DNA from: Sedimentisphaerales bacterium
GTDB lineage: Bacteria > Planctomycetota > Phycisphaerae > Sedimentisphaerales > SM23-30
Direction: 5' to 3'
Length of the DNA: 5,539 nt
NCBI GenBank assembly: GCA_030634605.1
Contig: DAOWAK010000110.1
Coordinates: forward strand, 1-5,539
A model generated the notes under the pieces. It saw only the letters and a program-made list of their open reading frames with translations. It made no database searches and was not told where the DNA came from. Below are positions 1 to 5,539 of the stretch, piece after piece; positions within the stretch are counted from its first letter, which is position 1; each line of letters begins with the position of its first letter. Position numbers and translations under genes: made by a program.

Positions 1-9
1 GATAAGCCC

Positions 10-156
10 CTACTCACTCAGCATCTTAGCATGTGCGATACTGCCCACATTATCATACTTATACAAACGCCAAACCAAGCTGATCGATTCCACAAAATCC
101 ACCGCCAACTCATCAACCGCACCGCTCATGCGACTTTGCCAGCTTTTCTTAGCCAT
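10..156 (-). CDS. Small hypothetical protein, 48 aa, downstream of the GAF-SpoIIE phosphatase
   Basis: I do not recognise this protein. It reads from ATG at 156-154 to TAG at 12-10 and begins MAKKSWQSRMSG. Residues about 13-32 (AVDELAVDFVESISLVWRLY) place hydrophobic residues every three to four positions, which suggests an amphipathic helix; the charges balance to about zero and there is no signal peptide or clear membrane segment. The case for translation is the site in front of it: a GAGG Shine-Dalgarno sequence at 167-164, seven bases before the ATG and directly after the phosphatase stop codon (171-169). The gap between the two genes is only 12 bases, so they are probably cotranscribed and perhaps translationally coupled. 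At 48 residues it is too short to be a STAS anti-sigma antagonist (about 100 aa) or an HATPase kinase. It could be a small regulator, a remnant of a longer gene, or a chance ORF. Confidence 0.6.
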   Translation of the reverse strand: MAKKSWQSRMSGAVDELAVDFVESISLVWRLYKYDNVGSIAHAKMLSE

Positions 157-162
157 AATTCA

Positions 163-168
163 ACCTCA
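163..168 (-). promoter_or_regulatory. Ribosome binding site of the 48-aa small ORF
   Basis: The minus strand reads TGAGGT here, with a GAGG core and a seven-base spacer (TTGAATT) to the ATG at 156. It touches the TGA stop of the upstream phosphatase, so ribosomes finishing that gene would be placed at the next start. This site is the main reason for calling the short ORF a gene. Confidence 0.6.
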
Positions 169-1500
169 TCAGCTTATTTTTTTCATAACTACCAAAGCAG
201 TGTCGTCGAAACGCGGCGTCAAACCGGTAAATTTCCTCATTAGCCATAAAATGTTCTTGGCCGCGCGCTCCGCACTCATCTGGGCCGACTGCCGGGCCGC
301 CTCGATGACCCTCTCACGACCAAACGACTCCCGCTCAAAATTCACCGCGTCCGCCAATCCGTCCGTGTACATTATCAGCATATCGCCCGCCGCCAGAGAC
401 CGCTGGCGAGCTTCAAAACGATTCCCCGCATCCAGCCCGACAATGGTCCCGCCCTCCACCAGGTTCAACACCTCATTACCACGCAGCAAAACCGGAGGAT
501 CATGCCCACAATTACAATACGTTATCGTCGAGGCCCGCTGATCGACCACCGCACAAAACAATGTCGCAAACTCACCTGCCTCATTATCGTGACAAAACAA
601 CCGGTTCACCCGACCGACCAACTCGCCCAACTCCTCGAACTGCTCAGCATAAGCCCGCAACGACGAACGCAGCGACGCCATTGTCAACGATGCCGCCACC
701 CCCTTACCCATCACATCGCCAATCGCCAGCAAAACCCGCTCGCCTGGCAAAGTGATATAATCATAAAAATCACCCCCCACTTCGTGGCAAGGCACATACA
801 AACCGCTGATATCCAGCCCAGAAATCTCCGGTGCTTTCTGTGGGATCAGATGCCTCTGTACATCACCAGCCAGCTTCAACTGTCGATTCAACCGATCCGC
901 TTCCAAAGCTTCAGCATACAATCGAGCGTTAACAATCGCCACTGCCGATTGAGCTGCCACCGTCTGGGCCACCGAAATGTCATCAGCAGAAAACCGCCGC
1001 CGCTTTTTACTGTACAGCCGCAGTGTTCCAATCCCCTGGTCCTTGTAAGTCAGACCAATCGTTAAATTGCTTACCAGCCCTTCCCGAACAACATCCTCGT
1101 GATACCTCTTAAAATGTTGATCGCCCTGCATGTCTTCCACTACGATTGGCTCACCCTGCAAAGCCCGCATATTTAAGGTGCTCTCGCTGGAGGTAACCGG
1201 ACCCTTGCTGATATAGGCCTGGCTTAATCCATACGTCGCTTCCAGATTCAGCTGCCCCGCCTCCTCATCCAGCAGCCGCAACCCCGCCGCATCCGCACCA
1301 ATCGCCTGGGCCACTGTCTTGACCACCGTCTCCAAAACCTGCGTCAAATCCAGCGGCCGGGTAAATAACCTCGAAGTTTCACGCACCGAGGTCAGCTCTT
1401 TATTCAGCCGGCGAACCTTGCGATTCAGACGTGCCGCAGCCTCTGCCGCCTTATCAATCGGCATTTCTCTATCTCGATCATGATTACGCGGAGTTCGCAT
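169..1500 (-). CDS. GAF domain-containing SpoIIE/RsbU-type PP2C serine phosphatase
   Basis: This is a cytoplasmic Mg/Mn-dependent phosphoserine phosphatase of the RsbU/SpoIIE branch of the PPM family. Known relatives dephosphorylate STAS-domain anti-sigma antagonists in partner-switching systems. Counting from the ATG at 1500 (443 aa), residues about 15-45 form a charged helix, about 48-195 a GAF sensor domain, about 196-215 a linker helix and about 220-441 the phosphatase. Expected metal-site motifs are all present: GGDFYDY (Asp244), GDVMGKG (Asp262), YTDGLADA (Asp380) and RFDDTALVV (Asp432/433). CNCGHDPP is also typical, so the enzyme should be active. There are no membrane segments, so the GAF domain would sense a cytosolic signal. 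The start is uncertain: GTG at 1506 is in frame but lies between the -10 box and the predicted transcript start, ATG 1500 would be nearly leaderless, and ATG 1464 (MPIDKAAEA) has a weak GAGA site. No STAS protein or anti-sigma kinase is visible nearby. Confidence 0.93.
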   Translation of the reverse strand: MRTPRNHDRDREMPIDKAAEAAARLNRKVRRLNKELTSVRETSRLFTRPLDLTQVLETVVKTVAQAIGADAAGLRLLDEEAGQLNLEATYGLSQAYISKGPVTSSESTLNMRALQGEPIVVEDMQGDQHFKRYHEDVVREGLVSNLTIGLTYKDQGIGTLRLYSKKRRRFSADDISVAQTVAAQSAVAIVNARLYAEALEADRLNRQLKLAGDVQRHLIPQKAPEISGLDISGLYVPCHEVGGDFYDYITLPGERVLLAIGDVMGKGVAASLTMASLRSSLRAYAEQFEELGELVGRVNRLFCHDNEAGEFATLFCAVVDQRASTITYCNCGHDPPVLLRGNEVLNLVEGGTIVGLDAGNRFEARQRSLAAGDMLIMYTDGLADAVNFERESFGRERVIEAARQSAQMSAERAAKNILWLMRKFTGLTPRFDDTALVVMKKIS

Positions 1501-1506
1501 GCTCAC

Positions 1507-1534
1507 ATTATACCGATCACAAACATTATTGCAA
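1507..1534 (-). promoter_or_regulatory. Predicted sigma70-type promoter of the phosphatase gene
   Basis: On the minus strand TTGCAA (1534-1529) and a perfect TATAAT (1512-1507) are separated by 16 bases. Only two -35 bases differ from TTGACA. The expected transcript start, seven bases beyond the -10 box, is A1500, which is also the A of an in-frame ATG. The phosphatase is therefore likely to have its own promoter and not depend on sulfatase transcription. Direct read of sequence; activity is inferred. Confidence 0.6.
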
Positions 1535-1618
1535 GCGCACTGATCCCGTAAATATTAATCTGACCGCTTTTTATGTCGCGAAAAACAACCAAAAGTTATC
1601 GTTGACAAATTGTGGTTC

Positions 1619-1641
1619 TCGTGCCGGAAAACCTGCACCGA
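1619..1641 (-). terminator. Hairpin after the sulfatase gene, possible weak terminator
   Basis: Immediately 3' of the sulfatase stop (1650-1648) the minus strand can fold GTGCAGG-TTTT-CCGGCAC (1638-1621), six pairs plus one A-G mismatch, extended by two pairs across a bulge. No U-tract follows directly. A second, weaker stem CAAC/GTTG at 1604-1586 is followed by five T at 1585-1581. Together they may reduce read-through or stabilise the 3' end, but neither is a classical intrinsic terminator. Confidence 0.35.
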
Positions 1642-1647
1642 ACAATA

Positions 1648-3198
1648 TCAACTCGGCACCTGGTATTGTTTCTCCAGCTTCCGCAACTCCGCCAGCAACT
1701 CCTCACGCACCGATTCATAAGCGGGATCGGCATACAGACTTTTCATTTCACGCGGATCATTCTCCAGGTCGAACAACTCCCATTCACCCAGATCGTAATA
1801 GTGAATCAATTTGTAACGCTCGGTCCGCACCCCGTAATGCCTCGGGACGTTGTGTTCACCCTTTTCATAGTAATGATAGTAAATACTTTTCCGCCAGCCG
1901 GACGGTTTTTTACCTTCCAACAATGGCAGCAGACTCACACCCTGCATATCATCGGGAACGCTCTGATTGGTAGCTGACAGGAATGTTGGAGCGAAATCAA
2001 TATTCTGAGCCAGCCTGGAACTCCGGCTACCCGCCTTGATTACCCCCGGCCACCGTGCCAAAAACGGCATCCGAAAAGATTCCTCATACATCCACCGCTT
2101 GTCATACCAGCCGTGCTCACCCAGATAGAAACCCTGGTCCGAACTGTAAATCACCAGCGTGTTCTCCGCCAGACCGTTGCTGTCCAGATAGTCCAGCAAA
2201 CGCCCCACATTATCATCCACCGACGCCACACAACGCAGGTAATCCTTGACGTAACGCTGGTATTTCCAGCGAACCAACTCCTTACCTTTCAATTCAGCTT
2301 TTGCAAAAGCCTCATTTTTCGGCCCGTAGGCTTCCATCCAGCGTTGCTTCTGCTCAGGAGTCATCCGCTTTAGTTCAGGATTGGCAAAGTTTCTCCCCAG
2401 AGCATCTTTTCTTTTCGAACCGGTAAGCTTCAGGTCATAAGGGTATATTAAATGACCCGCGATGGACATTTCATTTTTCTTGAGACTGGAACTGCGGTTG
2501 GCATAATCGTCAAACAGATTCGAAGGTTCCGGAATCGTTACATCATCGTACATGTTAAGATGTTTCGGACCGGGCGACCAGGTGCGGTGCGGCGCTTTGT
2601 GTTGACACATCAGCATGAAAGGCTTGTCTTTATCACGTTTCTGCTCCAGCCAGTCCAACGCCAGATCGGTAGTAATATCGGTCACATAACCGGTGTAGCG
2701 CTTCTTGCCTTCGCTGCTGCCGCGGAAATCCGGATTGTAGTAGCTTCCCTGCCCCGGCAGAATCTCCCAATGGTCAAAACCGGTCGGATCAGTCTTCAGA
2801 TGCCATTTGCCGATCATCGCCGTCTGATAACCAGCCTCTTGCATTAGCTTGGCCACCGTCTGCTGACCGCCGTCAAACCGGTTGCCATTGGTCCGCAACC
2901 CATTAGCATGACTGTGTTTGCCCGTCAGCACCGTCGCTCGGCTCGGCGCGCAAATGGAGTTGCAACAATAACAATTATCCAGAATCGCCCCCTCCGCCCC
3001 GATCCGGTCAATATTGGGCGTCTGGTTTATTTTGGATCCGTAAGCGCTGATTGCCTGATAAGCGTGATCGTCAGAAAAAATAAACAAAATATTCGGCCGC
3101 CCCCGCTTAGCCCTCATCCGCGCCGGAGAAACACAAGCCAAAGGAAAAACCGACAGCGACGCTACACCAATCTTCTTCAAAAACGAACGTCGATTCAT
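1648..3198 (-). CDS. Exported sulfatase, type I formylglycine-dependent, with C-terminal DUF4976-like region
   Basis: This enzyme would hydrolyse sulfate esters, most likely on sulfated carbohydrate, outside the cytoplasm. The 516-aa product starts MNRRSFLKKIG, a Tat-like twin-arginine signal (RRSFLKK, then a hydrophobic stretch to about residue 22). PLAC at 19-22 is a poor lipobox. Active-site features in order: Asp43-Asp44 (metal), CAPSR at 83-87 with Cys83 as the residue converted to formylglycine, GKWHL at 130-134, His204 in KAPH, Asp354-Gln355 in SSDQGFYLGEHG and Lys367. The last 80 or so residues, with ELFDLENDP, match the C-terminal region usual in bacterial sulfatases. Domain order and length suggest the N-acetylglucosamine-6-sulfatase-like or iduronate-sulfatase-like groups, but substrate cannot be fixed from sequence. 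ATG 3198 is preferred over the in-frame TTG at 3216 because AAGGGA sits seven bases before it. No maturase (FGE or anSME) gene is in the window. Confidence 0.95.
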   Translation of the reverse strand: MNRRSFLKKIGVASLSVFPLACVSPARMRAKRGRPNILFIFSDDHAYQAISAYGSKINQTPNIDRIGAEGAILDNCYCCNSICAPSRATVLTGKHSHANGLRTNGNRFDGGQQTVAKLMQEAGYQTAMIGKWHLKTDPTGFDHWEILPGQGSYYNPDFRGSSEGKKRYTGYVTDITTDLALDWLEQKRDKDKPFMLMCQHKAPHRTWSPGPKHLNMYDDVTIPEPSNLFDDYANRSSSLKKNEMSIAGHLIYPYDLKLTGSKRKDALGRNFANPELKRMTPEQKQRWMEAYGPKNEAFAKAELKGKELVRWKYQRYVKDYLRCVASVDDNVGRLLDYLDSNGLAENTLVIYSSDQGFYLGEHGWYDKRWMYEESFRMPFLARWPGVIKAGSRSSRLAQNIDFAPTFLSATNQSVPDDMQGVSLLPLLEGKKPSGWRKSIYYHYYEKGEHNVPRHYGVRTERYKLIHYYDLGEWELFDLENDPREMKSLYADPAYESVREELLAELRKLEKQYQVPS

Positions 3199-3205
3199 AT
3201 TAATT

Positions 3206-3211
3206 TCCCTT
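3206..3211 (-). promoter_or_regulatory. Ribosome binding site that sets the sulfatase start
   Basis: AAGGGA on the minus strand, followed by the seven-base spacer AATTAAT and ATG 3198. The alternative TTG start at 3216 would place this strong site inside the coding sequence and push six residues ahead of the MNRRSFLKK signal sequence, so the ATG is the better choice. Confidence 0.65.
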
Positions 3212-3255
3212 CGCAAAAGTGATTTTCACCTTCGATTACGTAAATTTTGTGTGAC

Positions 3256-3284
3256 TGTTTACAGAAATAAATAATCTCCGTCAA
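3256..3284 (-). promoter_or_regulatory. Weak candidate promoter for the sulfatase
   Basis: TTGACG (3284-3279), five of six matches to the -35 consensus, is followed after 17 bases by TAAACA (3261-3256), which matches only three of six -10 bases. The -35 box overlaps the U-tract of the upstream terminator. The -10-like box lies in a small inverted repeat (CTGT-TT-ACAG, 3255-3264), and a perfect TTACGTAA palindrome lies downstream at 3236-3243; either could be an operator half-site or chance. The predicted leader is about 50 bases. Confidence 0.25.
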
Positions 3285-3309
3285 AAAGCCCCCAGCCGCC
3301 AGGCGGGGG
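3283..3309 (-). terminator. Intrinsic terminator between asnS and the sulfatase
   Basis: On the minus strand CCCCCGCC-TGGC-GGC-T-GGGGG forms an eight-pair, almost all G-C stem with one bulged T and a four-base loop, followed by C and five T (3287-3283). This is a standard rho-independent terminator for leftward transcription. It lies about 170 bases after the asnS stop, so it either ends a long asnS 3' UTR or acts on a transcript that starts within the spacer. It separates the synthetase genes from the sulfatase. Confidence 0.75.
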
Positions 3310-3319
3310 TCAGAATCGC

Positions 3320-3356
3320 CACGCCGGGTGCCACCGCCAAGTTTTGCACGCCGGTG
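3320..3356. repeat. Imperfect direct repeat CACGCCGG(G)TG
   Basis: CACGCCGGGTG at 3320-3330 and CACGCCGGTG at 3347-3356 differ by one inserted G and are separated by 16 bases. The interval contains GGTGCCACC (3327-3335), which is nearly self-complementary. The section is much richer in G and C than the AT-rich block beside it. No coding potential was seen; the role is unknown. Confidence 0.5.
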
Positions 3357-3382
3357 ATTCAGTATCTGTTCTGGTTGTGCCG

Positions 3383-3477
3383 TTTTGAATTTTGGGTTTT
3401 GAGAATTTGAATTTGTTTTGGATCCCCGATCGGGTCGAGGACAAGCTTAGAGTTTAGAATTTAGGATTTTTGAATTC
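3383..3477. repeat. AT-rich heptamer repeat with GC-rich palindromic core, probable dispersed intergenic repeat
   Basis: The left arm has three tandem heptamers TTTTGAA, TTTTGGG, TTTTGAG (3383-3403), then AATTTG twice (3404-3415). The core holds the perfect palindrome CCCGATCGGG (3425-3434), overlapped by an alternative inverted repeat TCCCCGA/TCGAGGA (3423-3429 and 3435-3441). The right arm has three tandem heptamers AGCTTAG, AGTTTAG, AATTTAG (3444-3464). The block begins only a few bases past the asnS stop and encodes nothing. Its layout resembles a short dispersed repeat or MITE-like element, but a second copy cannot be shown in this window. Confidence 0.5.
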
Positions 3478-3480
3478 ATA

Positions 3481-4989
<1,509 letters not shown>

Positions 4990-5030
4990 AGACCTTCTCT
5001 TTATGGTTTCAGGGTATTTCTAATAACTCC

Positions 5031-5054
5031 TGTAGGATGGGCTTCAGCCCATGC
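5031..5054 (+). repeat. REP-like hairpin with GTAG head
   Basis: GTAG (5032-5035) is followed after one base by the perfect inverted repeat ATGGGCT-TC-AGCCCAT (5037-5052), best read as a six-pair stem with a UUCA loop on this strand or UGAA on the other. A GTAG tetranucleotide at the foot of a short GC-rich hairpin is the known layout of REP elements mobilised by RAYT (TnpA-REP) transposases. There is no U-tract on either side, so it is unlikely to be a terminator. It lies between glyS and asnS. Confidence 0.5.
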
Positions 5055-5065
5055 TGAGTCTTTGA

Positions 5066-5094
5066 AATCTATGTTTCGGTAAGCAGAAAAGCAA
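5066..5094 (-). promoter_or_regulatory. Weak candidate promoter for asnS
   Basis: TTGCTT (5094-5089) and TAGATT (5071-5066) on the minus strand are spaced by 17 bases, with three and four consensus matches. If used, the transcript would start near 5059 and the REP-like hairpin would lie in the asnS leader. The match is weak, and read-through from glyS is an equal alternative. Confidence 0.25.
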
Positions 5095-5133
5095 TTTTTA
5101 GAGGTTCCGTTTATTATTGGAATCATTGACAAT

Positions 5134-5539
5134 TTACAGATCCAGTTTCTCACGCAGTAGCCCCAAAAGTTTATCGCAACTCACACGGGTCTGCTCCATG
5201 GAGTCCCGGTCCCGCAGTGTAACCGTGTTATCCTCAGCCGTCTGGCCGTCAACAGTAACGCAATAAGGCGTCCCCGCTTCATCCTGCCGACGATAGCGCC
5301 GACCCACCGCTGATTTCTCATCATAATAACAACTGAAATATCCCCGCAGATCATTATAAATCGCCCTGGCCCGGTCCGGCATCCCTTCCTTCTTAACCAA
5401 CGGAAACACCGCCACCTTAATCGGTGCCAACGTCGGATGAAAACGCAGCACGTTACGTTTCTCGCCCCGCACTTCCTCTTCCGCGTAAGCATCCACCAGA
5501 AACGCCAGCGTTCCTCGATCCGCTCCCGCCGACGGCTCA
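5134..5539 (-). CDS. glyS: Glycyl-tRNA synthetase, alpha2 class II type, C-terminal part (cut by window edge)
   Basis: The gene runs off the right edge; the last 134 codons are visible. The enzyme attaches glycine to tRNA-Gly in the cytoplasm and is of the dimeric, single-chain type (GlyQS class), not the two-subunit alpha2beta2 type. The visible part opens with motif 3 of the class II core, EPSAGADRGTLAFLVDAY, whose Arg contacts ATP. It continues through a linker rich in acidic residues into the HGTP-type anticodon-binding domain, from about LAPIKVAVFPLVKK to the C-terminus. GRRYRRQDEAGTPYCVTVDG and EDNTVTLRDRDSMEQ are nearly invariant signatures of this GlyRS family. The codon read GTG at 5496 is an internal valine within motif 3, not a start. 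The C-terminus ends LREKLDL with TAA at 5136-5134. asnS follows after 144 bases on the same strand. Confidence 0.95.
   Translation of the reverse strand, partial: EPSAGADRGTLAFLVDAYAEEEVRGEKRNVLRFHPTLAPIKVAVFPLVKKEGMPDRARAIYNDLRGYFSCYYDEKSAVGRRYRRQDEAGTPYCVTVDGQTAEDNTVTLRDRDSMEQTRVSCDKLLGLLREKLDL

Noticed and set aside
1602..1607. A perfect TTGACA on the plus strand
   Set aside because: No -10 box is found at 16-18 bases and no plus-strand gene follows.
1431..1977. Plus-strand open frames across the phosphatase start, the spacer and the sulfatase end
   Set aside because: They overlap two well-supported genes in antisense, have no recognisable domain, and are rich in Pro, His and Arg, as expected of shadow frames.
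3320..3340. GGTGGCACC on the minus strand resembles the T-box core GGTGGNACC ahead of a terminator
   Set aside because: The bases around it do not fit the full T-box consensus, the antiterminator helix next to the bulge would have a C-C mismatch, no Stem I or specifier loop is seen upstream, and the downstream gene is a sulfatase.
3420..3477. GGATCC, AAGCTT and GAATTC sites within 58 bases suggest a cloning linker
   Set aside because: The spacing is not that of a standard polylinker, the sites fall within the heptamer and palindrome pattern, and the flanks run smoothly into asnS and the sulfatase leader. An assembly artefact cannot be fully excluded.
5037..5052. Hairpin in the glyS-asnS spacer as a glyS terminator
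   Set aside because: Neither strand has a T-tract after the stem; the GTAG head fits a REP element better.

Overview
The window carries five genes, all on the minus strand, so transcription runs from the right-hand end to the left. In that order they are the 3' end of a class II glycyl-tRNA synthetase gene, a complete asparaginyl-tRNA synthetase gene with an unusual insertion, an exported sulfatase of the formylglycine type, a GAF-SpoIIE (RsbU-like PP2C) phosphatase, and a 48-codon small ORF just behind the phosphatase. No rRNA, tRNA, CRISPR array, transposase or prophage gene was seen.

The organism cannot be named from this window. An exported sulfatase with an RRSFLKK-type N-terminus, the alpha2-type GlyRS, a stand-alone AsnRS, a GAF-SpoIIE regulator and repeat-bearing spacers together suggest a bacterium of the Planctomycetota or a related PVC lineage. 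This is an inference from protein style, not a proof. Codon use looks uniform along the window and nothing points to recent transfer of a gene.

Region by region: 5134-5539 is the C-terminal part of glyS. The 4990-5133 spacer holds a short GTAG-headed hairpin that looks like a REP element and probably lies in the asnS leader. 3481-4989 is asnS, whose catalytic domain is interrupted by about 66 charged, coiled-coil-like residues. The 3199-3480 spacer is the most structured non-coding part: an AT-rich repeat with heptamer units around a GC-rich palindrome, then a GC-rich section with a direct repeat, then a good intrinsic terminator on the minus strand, then the short sulfatase leader. 1648-3198 is the sulfatase. 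The 1501-1647 spacer has a hairpin after the sulfatase and a near-consensus sigma70-type promoter (TTGCAA, 16 bp, TATAAT) for the phosphatase. 169-1500 is the phosphatase and 10-156 the small ORF, which has its own Shine-Dalgarno sequence touching the phosphatase stop codon.

Functionally the window joins a translation block (two class II synthetases) to an unrelated accessory block. The terminator after asnS separates the two. The sulfatase would remove sulfate esters from carbohydrates outside the cytoplasm. The phosphatase would act in a partner-switching pathway, but its usual partners (STAS protein, anti-sigma kinase) are not visible here. The small ORF is the only candidate for a new component, and its role is unknown.
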